Of a stretch of DNA of 64,000 nt, positions 35,801 to 47,825 are shown piece by piece (within the stretch, counting starts at the first letter, position 1; every line of letters starts with the position of its first letter). The notes under the pieces were generated by a model. That model saw nothing but the letters and a program-made list of their open reading frames with translations, was not told where the DNA came from and searched no databases. The stretch is from Paralvinella palmiformis (Eukaryota > Annelida > Polychaeta > Terebellida > Alvinellidae), in the NCBI GenBank assembly GCA_025642065.1, contig JAODUP010000031.1:328501-392500 (forward strand). Direction: 5' to 3'. The position numbers and the translations under genes were made by a program.

Positions 35801-38800
35801 TATAAATACTTTTCCATGTATTGCTCTTCTAAATGTAAATGTCATATCAAATTGTTTTAATGTATAAATACAACAACCCTGTGATATTAATTTGCTAATA
35901 TCTATGAAAATATATTCGTTAGATACACACCTTGTGGTGTTCAAAATCCGTGAATACATCCTTTATTCTGTCTTGTGACAAACTGTAATGAAGTAACAAG
36001 GTACATATAAGGCAATTTAAAATATACGATTAAAGCCGATTAATTCAAACATGGAGTAACCAGCTGATTATTATTATATGGCTGCTGTTTCTGTAGATAG
36101 ATCTATTATTGTTCATTTTGCAATTCACATATTAAGTTCATGTAGCGCAAAACATGGTGCTTAGTTAACATGAGTTGTGATTCCAAGGACAGGTAATTAT
36201 GCTTAAATTTTAAACTGTTCAAGAATAATGAAGTGAGTTATGATGATAATTCCACTTAATCTTGATCATGTCACTTGCGATAAATTCAATTAGATATGCA
36301 TATTTTGCGTGTATTTTCAGTCGTTGGGACCGAGAAATAATTTGATTAGACCAATTTAATTCATTCAGTTTCACTTAATATTAATAAATAAGGATCTGGC
36401 CAGATTACATCAATTTAACAGAACTTTTAAACTGCAAACACCAAAGATTACATTAATCAGTGTGTCATCGTACACTGTGCAACAAGAAAAAAATAATTTT
36501 TATTTGCTGAAAGAAACAGAGCCTCAAACCTGAGAATGGCATCATATACGTCATCTGTTAACTGTTTTTCAGCTGCAAAATTCCGTTTCTTAGCACCGTA
36601 GCTATTTTGCATCTGTTCAATATGGTTGACTATTACCTGTGTCTGTCGAAGACCAGAATGCAAGAGTCCTATGAACTCTTCATATTTGATTCCTTCAGCT
36701 GACCCTTCTAACATTACTGTAATCGAAGCACAAAAACTAATTAGAAAAACCAAAGTTACTTCTGTCACTGTCAATAAATTCTACAAAGCCTTATTAGAAA
36801 CATGGTAGAAAAAATTATGTTTTTAAAATCTTAAAACTGCATGAAAACTACACAAATTATGAAAATAAAGCTAAATCCCAAGATTGGTTCAAATGGTGAT
36901 TAATATTTGCCAGAAAACAAAAGCATAGTTACCTATTTTTTTATTTTTTGTACCAGTAACGATAAGGTTCAGTTGACTGTCAGCTAGTTCCTTTCGTGTT
37001 GGGTTGATTACAGACTCTTTGTCTATATAACCTACTCTTACTGCACCTGAATATAAATGTATTGGATGCAGCTGCAAAGACGACATGGATACAAATAACA
37101 AATTCAATGGTAAAAACCTTTAAACATCATAAGGAGACTAGGATGACCAAGTCTGTTTTGACATTGCACTTTATTTATGAGGCCACTTACCTACAGGTCC
37201 ATTCCATGGTATATCTGACAAACATAATGCTGCAGATGCTGAAATATATAACAGTTAAGTATCAACTTGTGCTAAAAACTATCAAATGAAAGAGTAGTAT
37301 CATTACGATTTGTAATGCAGAATTCAAAGAAATTAAATTCACCTGCATTAATGCTTGCAATGTCAGGATCATTGTAACCATCAACTGCTAATAAATTGCA
37401 CATTATCTGAAAAGGAAACATCCACATTAAGTATCCAGATTATGACTGGTCACCTCAAATAACTCTATAGTGACTGGCTCCATAAAGTAAATTTTCACTG
37501 TCTTCAACATTCCACTTTAGTTTCTAATTTAGAGAGACAGCAATTCCATTCCAAATAGGAACACTACTTTCAGTGTTGTGAGCTAATGTGTTAACCTCTG
37601 AATTAGCTTGCTAAAAGACCGTTACTTTCTGTGGAAATCTCAAATGAGAACTTAACCTTCACACCCAACATTTATTACCTCAATTGTTAAGCACAACCAC
37701 ATTTCTCATATGTGGCTGATTTATAATTAATAAGAGAAGAGCTACATTCTACAGCAAACATTCCAGAATATAGTAGGATTTCTATACTTTGGAACATCCA
37801 GTTATAAAGTTCAAGCAAGTTTTGTATTTGGCCAAATTAATAACAGAATGAAACAAATTTCTTATCACATCTTGTCAGCTTTGGTTCTGGCTTAAACTCA
37901 AATAAAAACCTATCTGGTAAATATATTATTTATTTATTATAACCTGAATAACATCACTCTAAATTTTGTACATGATGTTACAGATAAGACTTTTAATACA
38001 TTTGAGATTCAAAATGGCTTCAGACTAATTCAAAGACAAACTTCTCAGCTCACCATCTTAAATGGCTTAAACCTGAAGATGTTATGATACGATGTAGCAG
38101 TATATTACAGTTTGTATACTTACTTGTGTATCACAGTTGAAATTAGCAGGAAATAAAGGTCTAATTGATCTGTCTGAAGTAAAAATAGTCATACAATAAA
38201 TCGTAATAGTCCGAATGCATTTATTGTTTATTATGCATTATAGCATTTCAATTAAGAGAACAGAGAAACCAAAAATCAATTCTATCAGTTCATAATTAAG
38301 CACCTATCATTCTGCTAGTAAGAATCTCTCTGTCAGAAGGACCAAGTTCTCTTCTTAGATAATTTGTTGGTATTCTACCCGCTGCTGCAGCCTTCTGTCG
38401 GTAATCCACCTACATTTTAGCAATAAAGTATGTCATCAGGAATCCCGATAGATCATTAGCAACACAACTTAATTAATTATGTATGACATGCCATTAGGTA
38501 CATAACCTGGACACTACCTACAGTTCACAGGGAAAACAAGGAAGAATGTATTATCCGGAATTAGATTTTCACTCCATGTGCAGTGTTCTAACCACTGCAC
38601 CATGTTTTAACCACTACACCATGTTCTAACCACTACACCATGTTCTAACCACTACACAGTATTCTAACCACTACACCATGTTCTAAATACTATACTCCAC
38701 TGTGCACTTAGGTGTTATCTAGAAGATACCAATCAATATTAATATAATAATTGTTAATATGTTTAAACACAACAATTCTATGTTTAAGTAAGGTTAATCT

Positions 38801-41800
38801 GAACAAATGATCATTTTAGTTTTTGATAGTTTTCTCTTACTTTATAACCTAACCTGATAAGATTTTAAAGTGGAATAGGACTTTATGAGCATCCCATACT
38901 TTTAAAATCACATGCTTACAATGAAAAACGATAGCTTACAGTAAGAGGAAGAAATGACAAAGCTGATGGCTTATTCTTGCTGACGGCAGTCACCATCACT
39001 GATGTATCACCAAGCTGAGAATATAATATAATCATTTAATGCCACAAAACACACAATAAAATCTGACATTAAAGCCAAAATAATCAATTAGGTCATGATA
39101 GAAAAATACAAGTCAAGATTAAATTTATTGTAAACACAAAAATATTTACCTGTGCAACAACACAGCCATCAGCAAATTTTGCTAGTTTACCTGTACTGAT
39201 CTTCAGAACACTGCAGCCAGAAAGTAAACACAGAGAAATGTTAGGATAATATATCAAAATATCTAGAAATTGGTAAATATCAGCACATAACCAAAGTTAA
39301 AACAGAGTTTTCAGTTATGCGCATCACTGTTCTAAGATTATCCATAAACATGTACTGTCCCACCCAAAAAATATATTTATTTATAATTTCTCATTTAATA
39401 ATGTTAACAGTAATAACCTGTGTACCAGTCAAATCACACTGGTTAGGAAGTAAAAAAGATGGTTATAGAAGATGTACCACTTCAAGAATTGTCACATATT
39501 TTCACATGAGTGCAGTGTAAAAATAAAAGTTGTATACATTCTGTTTGACCTATTTACTTGCTCAGATTATACTTACTCTATCAAAATATATACAACTATT
39601 AAATACACTCAATTTCACTATATATCCTACTCTAAACATTCTACTTACAAATTCGAACAAATATTTTGGCTTTCCTCCAGTTCACTAGAATAGTTGATAT
39701 ACTGTAGCCTTTCAGGCCTTTACCATGCACCTAACTATGGCTAATGCAGGCATTTATTGCACATGGAGTATTTGTGAAACCATTCAAAGCAATATCTAAT
39801 GTCTTTTAAATTATGAACAAAGCTGATTAAATCACTTTTCAAATTTTAAATGTATTTAGAGATCAATCTACTTCTAATAACCAAATGCCCATGTTACCTT
39901 ATTGGAATATTGGCTCTGATTTCATACACTCTGCAGAATATATGTAATCTATACAAATGTACAGCATTGGTTTTTCAATGGTCAAAAACCTATTTTTAAT
40001 CAGACAATGTCAAAAACCCATTGAAAATACCCTTTTGATATCAAAATCTTTTTTGACATGATGAAAATTCAGTTTTAAAATATAATGTGGGTTGGTAAGT
40101 TAAAAACTAAGGCTTTGTTTTTAAACACATCTATAACCTTTACACACAATAAAAACTTCCATGAATCAAAACTTTGTGCCTTGATCAGTCATGTCAATTT
40201 GGGTCCCCAGAAATTACACTCAATTGGAATTTGTATAGAATTGTGTGGCTTCAATTTTCACACCTTGTTGTGCTGGCTTCAAAGATTATCCCAGTCAAAT
40301 TCATGGTAGATATGTGATTGGTTAAATCAGTCAATTGGTAAAGCATATAGTAAGTGGGCATAAGTGAAATTTACATAATCATATAAATGTATTGTACTTT
40401 GATTTGATTATTTTCAAATGATTAATATGAATAATACATGAAATAAAGCATGTACATATCAATAACAACAGAGTTCTTATTAATCTGTGACAAGAAATAA
40501 GATTTTGACAGTCTTTGTTATGAAAATTAGAGATGGTTTTTTTTGTCACATTTAAACTTTTAACATGTTGAAAACCTGTTTCCGACAGCCAGATAAAACA
40601 ACCAGTGTCAAAAACCTGCCAATGTCGTTCATGTGTGAGTAAATCATAAGAGTTCATTTTGAAAGAATACAACTCCAATTACAAAGTGAATGTATTCAAC
40701 TAATTCAAAGGAAGCTGATCATGACAGTGTCTTATAAGTCATTAAAAAGCTAATAACAAATTATCTTCTAGCAGAGCTTCTTCCTTTGACAAAGATGAAA
40801 CATAAATGATTTGAAGAATTTTTGGTTCACTCCCCTGAGTGTCAATTGTTTCCAGTGTATTTTGTCTCTCTGTGATCCTACATGTTTGATTTCTGGGAAC
40901 TAGCACCATTGCTGTGTCACGTGACTGATGCATTCTCTGTGTTTTGGGCTTTACAATGGCATATCCACATCTTGGAGTTGTTATATTTGGGTTAGAAAGT
41001 GCAAATGACATGACAAACCCAAATGATAATGAATAGAAAAACAGAAACACTAAAGCCTGCAATTTAAAATACCAAATCAAAATGAACCCTCAAGTTTACC
41101 CCCTGATGGCTAGAGTACTTTCTTGGTTGTTCTGGTTCTAATCATGGCTTGAATCAGCCTTAAAATGAATTACATGTTTTTGAATCATTTGCAAACATGA
41201 AATCCAGACAGATCAATATTTTTGGGGCAGGTGAAAATCATACCCGAGCTAACCGATAGGGTACGTCACCTCAAAGGTTAATGTCTATCTATGCCTGGAA
41301 TATGAAGTGAAGGAAACTAGGGAACTAAGTATGAATATGTAACTCTACTAAACAAAATTGTCATGTATGAACATTTGGACCTCCAAATATTGTATAACTA
41401 TAACCAACCAACCATGATGTACACAATAACTATCTTAACCAACATAGTTGCTAAGTGATGATGATTGATGTTTTACAGCCACTTTTGAGCACAAGGTAGG
41501 CTAAATGGGCCGATAGTTGCTAAGTGGCTTTCTTGACCCATATATATTACTATTAGCCAGCTCCAAATCTGGCCATATTTCACTGCTTAGATCTGAAGAT
41601 TTCTTTCAATTAAGTGTATTCTCATTACTTAAAACTTTGAAATATTTGCATCTGACTAAATAGTTCTTCCATGACAATCCTACTTGGAATATAAACTACT
41701 CAAGAGTAGGCATTCCAAGCAGGTACTAGGAGTAGCCTGTAGGTACATTAAAGTTAAAGTCTGTGCTTTGCTCACATGCTCCAACTTGTGGTGAAGGATG

Positions 41801-44800
41801 GTCTCGAGCAAGCTGGTCAAACAAATTATGTTATAGCAAAAGTCATGAATCTTGTTTTTCGCATGTGCGCTGGTCAACTTCAGCTACTGATCAGTTCAAT
41901 GGATGCACAAAGCTACAGGCTGCAAATAAGCCAGATGGAACAGTCTGCTGAAGATGCTTCGCTCTGTGCTCAAAGTTCTGCAAGATGTTCTGAACAGCTT
42001 GGACTATTCCTAAAAACCCACAGCAGACATGTGGTCAATTCAATTTCGGAATGGGATTGATGGGCAATTCCAGGATTGGAATTGCTTATTTAAAAAAATG
42101 GAATTGTAATTCATATATTTGGAATTGTAATTGATAAATTTGATGTGGAATTGACCAAACGAAATTGGACATGACAAAATGGAATTGACCCCATGTCTGG
42201 AAACAAGTAATGTTAACTAAATCAGGGTTGTTCATTCCTTAATAGGTTAATGTGGTAGGTCATCAAGTCCACAATCATCAGCATGATAAATTCATAACCT
42301 GCATACATAACACGATAAATGACTTTTTGAAGCATGCATCTTATAAACAGGACCATCTGTTATTCTAATATAAAAAGTTTTATGGGCTAGTGTTGATGAT
42401 GGATTAATTTGATGGGAAAATTCCAGATAATGGGGAATTTCCAGCACTAACATGATTCTGCAGGAAGAATTTGAGCATCAATCAAACATCATGAAAAGTT
42501 CTTGAAATATAGAAACTAATAAAGTAAAAATATAAATATAATTATACGGCTTTAACATAATCTTTAAGTGAAACAATTATGGTTTTGATAGCCAAATAAA
42601 AATAAAAGTTTTAACTAAATATTTTCAAACCTTTACCCATCACATTACACACACAGCGAATTATTAACCTAATGTTTATGTCATCAAAGAAAGAGCCATA
42701 AATGCCATAGAAAAAAGATCCACGACAAAGCAAAACATGTGGATACTGCAAGACAACTTGACATATCTGGAAGATCTGGCTCAGACCAAAAACAGCACCA
42801 TGCCAAAAAGATCTAAAACAAATCCAGTATTGTCATATATCTGCTACTTAATATAACTCAGTCAGTGGTACTGTGTCAGCCAATTAATACTGATTAATAA
42901 TCAGGGTTGGAAAAAAATCATTATTTCTTTTAATTAAAAAGATCAGATTTTTTAAATTTAAATCAGATTTTTAAAATTTAAATGGATTTAAATTTTTTTA
43001 ATATTCAGGTGACAAGTCCCTGCATTTCTTTAACACATTTCTTGCACATTGCCAAATATATTGCTTTCACTACCGCTTTACTATTATCTTATCCTGTTTT
43101 TTGCCAGACTTTGTGAAGTTGACAAGTATCAATATATACTGATAAAATACACAATACTGTAATCTCAAAGTTGCAGAGTAATGTATTGTGTTTCGGAGAG
43201 AATCCCCAGGCTGTCGCTTATTCAGCAGAGCCTCTATGTTGGAGTAGTTGAGAAAGCTCCTCCCCCACCACTCTCATGGGAGCAGTATGGAAAAATGGAG
43301 CCAAAATACCCTGAGGGTAGTCACTGTCAGTGTTTTACGTTCTCAGGGGGTCTTTAACATCCCCCTTTATTTTTAATAATTCAGTGGAGACGGCAGCACC
43401 ATTTAATGTGGTCATCCACCCATGATGTTGTGAGCTGAGAAATTAATCTCTGGAAAAGTTTCGACCTCTTGCTGGGATCAAACCTGTAACCCTTGGCACC
43501 AAGTACCGGGAACTTAACCGCTAAGCCACTGAAGCTCACTTTGCTTTGCTTGCAGAGTAAGGTTTTGTTTCTGGTATTTGTTCACCATGAGATAACTATC
43601 ACTAGTGAATATATGTGAATGCTCACCTTATAATGAATTATATGCCCATTCTGGTGCTTAATATTAACTCAATGATCCCCTAAATCCATAGAAAAGATGT
43701 ACTATCTAGCATAAGTAACAATTAATTTTAAATAGCATTTCATTTTTTATATTTAATTAATAAAAATAAATGTAATAATCATAAAATCAAATTAGTCATA
43801 TTAATATTATTAAAAATAAAACATAATAAAAATGCATGATTTGAATCAAATGGTAAAACAACTCTGTTAATAATTAGCTCTCATTGGTGTCTGATAATAT
43901 TAGAGAAATGTGAGTTGTTCCTGTTTTATTGCCACTCTTCAAGTTCAACTCTTGTGCATGTAGCAGTCTAAATTAAAAAAAATGGTAAAGACAGACATGA
44001 AGCGGAAGATAACATCTGTAAGAGATAACCAAACCAATCTGTAGTCAGCCACACTACTAATTAAGCCACGGAGACATTCTAGTAATAATAGATAGCTTGA
44101 GATGACACAGTATCATGTTGCCAGTTAAGAGGCATACACTGAGAAAATTAAAAGTGATCTAAAAATTATATTTTATACTTTTTACAGTGATATAGTCTAC
44201 AAAAGGCAGAAACATTCAGTGTTACAACCCACCCTCTTTCTATCAGCAATGCTCGGTGAGGTTTTACGAGGTATGTGGATGGCATCAATATACAGTCTAG
44301 ACAGAATGCTCACCCATTCAAGGTCGCACATTTCAGCGAGAAGACAAAGACTACTGAGATAATTGTGAGAGAGATGCTATTCACAGATGACAGTGCACTG
44401 ATTTCCCACTCTGCTGAAGAGATCCCAAAAATAGTGGACACTTACTCAAATGCATCAAACAAGTCCAGCCTTAAGATTAACATTGTTAATCTTCAGAAGA
44501 CTGAAGTGCTGTATCAACTTAACTCTACAAAAACCCAAGAGTTGGATATCACGGTTGATGGAAACAAACTTAACACTGTTCAGGAATTCTCCTGTGTCGG
44601 AAGCATTATATCAAGTGATGGATACATTAATGCTGAAATACAGAGGAGGATGTCCAAGGCTAGCACATCTTTTGGCCGACTATGACAGCGACTCTGGAAC
44701 AACCACCATGTGTCCTTGCAGATCAAAGGCAAGATCTACATTGCAATTTTACTATCCTCCCTACTATATGGAGCTGTGACCTGGACAGTATACAGACGAC

Positions 44801-45668
44801 AGATGAAAAAGCTGCATGCCTCCATGATGCTATATCGGCATTCCATCATGAGGTTAACCTGGAACAGTGGAAGCACAAAGTGACAAACAAGGAAATACTT
44901 GATAGGACAGGGCTGTCGTCTTTGGAAGATCTTCTGATCAAAAAGAAGCTCCTGTGGACTGGATACCTCTTGAGGATTTCAACAGGCATACTACCAAAAC
45001 AGATCCTCTACTCTGAATTGTCCTACAATGGCTACATGGTCATAGAAAGAGTGGACGCCCTCGTCTCCAGTTCAAGGACACCATCAAGAGAAATCCGAGA
45101 GACATTAAAACTGACTCATGGACATTACTCACAGCAAATAACTAAATGGAGAACAGCACTCACGAGTTGAAAGCATGATCATGATAATGATGAGTTGGAG
45201 GCGTAATTCATCAAATTTCAGCGCTATACAAGCTGTTCTGTTTAATTTGACAAATATTTTAAATATACAAATAACTGTAAACCATATTTTAATGGCAGAA
45301 AAGAAATGACACAGAGTCTGAAGCTTTATATTGAATCATGACATTATCGATTATGATTTAACGTTGGAGTAGATCTAAATTCCGTGCACTTGTAAAAGGT
45401 CACAAACATTGTCGAATATTTACCTTTTACCCACATTTATATTTACTTCCTTTGGTTTGTATTGCCCGACCCATGGATTAGATGATATCCGTCTTCTATG
45501 CGTGAGATGGCACTTACAGTGACAACGCCTAAATAGTTTATACATTTTGGTTACAAACCACCGCACCGAATGTGGGCGATAATAGAAGTTACAAAATACT
45601 GATTTACAGAATTCTAAAACGGAGTATTTATTTCTTGTTATTTGTCCAGAAGAGGGAGCCAGTAACAT
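26919..45668 (-). CDS. PNPT1: Mitochondrial polyribonucleotide nucleotidyltransferase 1 (PNPase), 25 coding exons, 795 aa
   Basis: 3'-5' phosphorolytic exoribonuclease of the mitochondrion. Exons in transcript order: 45424-45668, 39150-39210, 38940-39014, 38304-38409, 38124-38173, 37343-37406, 37191-37238, 36933-37046, 36530-36716, 35931-35982, 33137-33194, 32859-32955, 32595-32697, 32289-32359, 32063-32099, 31896-31959, 31586-31675, 30960-31013, 30302-30405, 29766-29901, 28569-28736, 27970-28076, 27436-27491, 27225-27303, 26919-27080. Phases agree; total 2388 nt. Exon 1 encodes an Arg/Lys/Tyr-rich N-terminus (about 82 aa) fitting a mitochondrial presequence. Then RNase PH domain 1 ([38 protein letters not shown]), an alpha-helical linker, RNase PH domain 2 from about residue 386 ([56 protein letters not shown]), a KH domain ([15 protein letters not shown], exons 21-22) and an S1 domain (exons 23-25, ending [19 protein letters not shown]). 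The start is ATG 45668; no upstream in-frame ATG was found close by. Confidence 0.96.
29100..29145. repeat. CA microsatellite in a PNPT1 intron
   Basis: Short CA run; others of this kind in the neighbouring introns are at about 28200-28218 (GT) and 26690-26711 (CA, 3' of PNPT1). Confidence 0.75.
29996..30070 (+). repeat. Dispersed repeat D, copy in PNPT1 intron
   Basis: gctaattggtgttctcttgt, ttatagctctcagtaaag and ttaatgaacacata recur at 63133-63204 (gctaattggtgttcccctga, ttatagctctcggtaaaa, ttaatgaacacata). The part at 25153-25190 matches the 5' side of the copy at 63099. Class unknown. Confidence 0.6.
30155..30200. repeat. TA/GATA microsatellite in PNPT1 intron
   Basis: About 16 TA units followed by gatagatagagaga. 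Long TA runs also sit in later PNPT1 introns at about 31979-32019 and 32790-32815. Confidence 0.85.
30730..30875. repeat. 29-bp minisatellite, 5 units
   Basis: Unit cagccatcttgtgatgggct plus gtatcaaaa, repeated five times with one 2-bp deletion in the third copy and single substitutions in the last two. Adjacent units, no spacers, so not CRISPR. It lies in the PNPT1 intron between exons 18 and 19. Confidence 0.9.
33195..35930 (-). other. PNPT1 intron 10 (2.7 kb)
   Basis: Largest intron of the 3' half of PNPT1. Contains the internally deleted pogo-like copy P2 (33900-34803), G runs near 33381 and 35046, and otherwise AT-rich sequence with no exon-like homology. Confidence 0.75.
33900..34803 (+). 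mobile_element. Pogo/Tigger-like element, internally deleted (copy P2)
   Basis: Same family as P1 at 11761. The left end atatatacttgtgtataaat and right end cttatatgcaagt are inverted repeats. The 5' non-coding part is shared (aataatattgtttttcaa, gaatatatgaacaataaa, ttaggtgtgttttc). The body then jumps to the extreme C-terminus of the transposase: [27 protein letters not shown] and an Asp/Glu-rich end at about 34395-34718. The DDE core is missing, so it cannot encode an active enzyme. It is on the strand opposite PNPT1. Confidence 0.8.
38580..38690. repeat. 19-bp minisatellite, about 6 units
   Basis: Degenerate repeats of taaccactacaccatgttc between PNPT1 exons 3 and 4. Units abut. Confidence 0.85.
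41444..41526 (-). mobile_element. 5'-truncated SINE-A (55 bp) with perfect 14-bp target duplication
   Basis: The 55-bp core 41458-41512 is the 3' end of SINE family A (gttttacagccacttttgag, aaggtaggctaaatgggccg) with an ATC-type tail, flanked by identical atagttgctaagtg at 41444-41457 and 41513-41526. This is the classic result of target-primed reverse transcription that stopped early. Confidence 0.9.
41757..42060 (+). pseudogene. hAT-type transposase fragment
   Basis: [18 protein letters not shown] followed by IAKVMNLV matches the hAT motif C-x-x-H-x-L-N/Q-L-x-V-x-D/K-x-L found after the second catalytic region. Downstream sequence stays open to 42060 but no longer resembles the family, and nothing upstream does; a small fragment only. 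Confidence 0.5.
43182..43549 (-). mobile_element. SINE family B copy with 11-bp target duplication
   Basis: Reverse complement of the family seen at 22494, about the same length (368 bp), with the tRNA-like head at the right end. Flanked by ttgcagagtaa at 43171-43181 and 43550-43560. The aaacc tail has decayed. Confidence 0.85.
44240..45175 (+). mobile_element. RTE-like LINE, C-terminal reverse transcriptase fragment, broken
   Basis: First frame (to 44685): [14 protein letters not shown] with the F-x-D-D active-site motif (here LFTDDSAL), [38 protein letters not shown] and [12 protein letters not shown] frameshift near 44684 leads to [36 protein letters not shown] and [13 protein letters not shown]; another frame carries the last part ([16 protein letters not shown]). 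The order fits the RTE-type ORF2 end (LFADD ... KTEV ... YLGS ... KASxAFGRL ... LLYGxETWT). Palm 5' half, endonuclease and 5' end are missing. Confidence 0.75.
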
Positions 45669-46700
45669 ATCTTTTAGCAACGCTAAATGTTTTAATACAT
45701 TTTTGTAGCAAATATTGTATAATTAAGGTCAAATCTTATCATGTACATCTTAAAACTTAAATATGGACATAGAAAATAAGTTCATTCAGATTTACTAAAC
45801 ATAACTGTGTTATGCTATAAAATTTCATAAGTTAAACTAGATCTAGTACAATTTGAATGTTGAAAAGTAGAATCAGAATGTGAGAAACAGACTGTTATAT
45901 TGAAGAAATTCTTGTGAATACTACTAATACATACATACATAAAGTATCACACCAACACATCCATACACATTTGGTATATTAATCTGCAAAATGAGAGAAC
46001 AAATATACTGATTTAAAAATTACATTTATAATTTACACTGAAGATGATGGTTGATGTTTTACAGCCACTTTTGTGCTCATGATAGGCTAAATAGGCCGAG
46101 CGACCTCCAAAGGTAATGAAGCGAAGTCAAAGATGAAACAACCTTCAGATATGCCCACGCCGATATTCGAACACGGGTGGTAGTGATCTGTGGTCCAACA
46201 CGTTACCGCTAGACCACGGAGGCGCCATAGAGTTTCATTACCTATGTACCTAATTATAATACGACATATAATTTAGATTTCACCGCTACAGAATCTCACA
46301 CCATTATTAGCTAGGGGACAGTTCATCTTTTCAAATTTTCAGGAATATTACCAATTATATAGTCACACAAATTACGTCACATTATGAACACGATCAGCCA
46401 CATATTAAACAATCCAGTTCAAAATGCTTGTTACTCGACTACTAATGGTCTAGCTGTGGGCCCCACCATTTTGAAGCTAGGCACAGACTGGATGCTCTGA
46501 AATCTGACGTTATAGCCATACGGTTTGTAATACGTGGTAATTATTAACAATGTAAACAGGGGTCATATGCAGCCAGGCATGTAATTTCTAAATAAATATA
46601 GTTGGTCCAAACAGTCTCGTATGTTACTGAAATGGAACTATATGTTGAAATTCCTTATTAAGATTGTTTTGTACGCTTGTAGCAAGAATTAAGTCTACCG
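45669..46700. other. Intergenic 5' of PNPT1
   Basis: Should contain the PNPT1 promoter and 5' UTR; no TATA box is convincing. The SINE-A copy at 46041 and its shared flank take up about 250 bp. Confidence 0.5.
46041..46295 (-). mobile_element. SINE family A copy plus shared flank
   Basis: Full-length SINE-A, minus strand (46041-46226). To its right, catagagtttcattacctat, gtacctaattataata and gacatataatttagatttca continue in near identity with the flank of the SINE-A copy at 52521-52770, whereas the copy at 9004 lacks this. The shared piece is therefore a larger duplicated or co-mobilised unit. Confidence 0.75.
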
Positions 46701-47578
46701 AGGTGTTAGATTTATATAAATGAGCCGACAACGGCGTCAGTTAGTAGTAATTTGGTTGAACACGAGGGCAATTAAGGTAATCAGGATGGCTAAGCCAGAG
46801 CATGTGACCTATCTTGATCAGGATCGAGATGGATACATGATCCTTGTGCCACCTAACGTCTGAACATGTGACCTTTCTCCTTCCCATAATTCTATTATAT
46901 CAAGTAGAGTTCGTGATTATTATTGAGAAAGTTTGTGTTACTTTTATAAGAATTGCACATTTAAGTCATATTATCTCACTGTTTCCTTAAGCAGTAGTGG
47001 GGGGGGTGTATGACCGTCCGTACACTTCATCCCCCATTTCCAGCGCTAGGCAACTGGGGGGCGAGTGCACCATGCCTATGGTCAGATTGGCTACAAATTC
47101 TAGCGTAGCTGGAGAGCACAGATCCTTGCCAATCACGCCATCGTGTCGCAAAATACCTATTAGATCAGTGCGACTGGTGCCTCGGCTGTGGGCTTACCGA
47201 CCACTCCCCTCACGGCCTCACAAGTCGTGACCCACGGATTGGCCCGTACTGAAGGTAATAGAGCACAAGCTAGCTGGGCTTGACGACTGATCCGATAAAC
47301 CTGGAGACACCACAATGAGTCGATTACCCTCCAGCTCGCCGGCTGTTAAAATTCGCAAACACCCCATGGCCTATCTGAACTCGACCATCTGCCTTTCCTG
47401 CTTGTTTTTTTTTCCTTTTCTACCTGACGTCTCCGGCGCGGTCACTCTTTCATTGGCTTTGCTGTAGTTGTACTATTTCCTGTACTATAGGAACTTATAT
47501 CGACAACATCTGCTGTAGGGTATAGTGTTTGTTTCTCCGAATCTGCATTATTTAACAGGACTACTGTTAGTGGTGTGA

Positions 47579-47776
47579 GTAACATGCATAACAAAGCGGC
47601 TTCAAAAATGGCTGAAAAAGTTCTCGAATGCCACGGGGAAAGCGGCGATTGTTCTACTCGGGATCATCTTCTTCCTCGTTTCCTGGCTTCTCAACCTTCT
47701 TGCAAAAGGTCTGCTCATCGTAGCTGCTCGCGACTGGTTTGGATCACGATCGAGAGACCAGCCAAAACGTCAGTAA
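47579..47776 (+). other. ATG-less open frame encoding a hydrophobic segment
   Basis: This frame (after TGA at 47576-47578, ending TAA 47774-47776) reads KRLQKWLKKFSNATGKAAIV then LLGIIFFLVSWLLNLL and a basic end RSRDQPKRQ: a Lys-rich amphipathic stretch, a membrane span and a basic tail. It has no ATG, but overlaps the frame starting MHNKAASKMAEKV at 47584, so it would need frameshifting or splicing to be made. Confidence 0.2.
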
Positions 47777-47825
47777 GCCAACTACAACACGGCCTACGAC
47801 GAGGGCAGTTTTTTTCGTCATCGTG

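Larger units (their letters stand above)
39211..45423 (-). other. PNPT1 intron 1 (6.2 kb)
   Basis: Separates the presequence exon from the first RNase PH exon. It holds a 5'-truncated SINE-A with target duplications (41444-41526), a hAT fragment (41757-42060), a GGAATTG-rich patch (42036-42190), a SINE-B copy (43182-43549) and an RTE-like LINE fragment (44240-45175). An open frame at 41080-40742 (minus) matches nothing I recognise. Confidence 0.8.

Noticed and set aside
36457..36774. Stand-alone 105-aa gene
   Set aside because: It is PNPT1 exon 9 (36530-36716) read through into its introns.
40742..41080. 112-aa open frame on the minus strand in PNPT1 intron 1
   Set aside because: Hydrophobic start but no recognised motif and no neighbouring splice or coding support; length is possible by chance in AT-rich DNA. 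Left unannotated as a gene.
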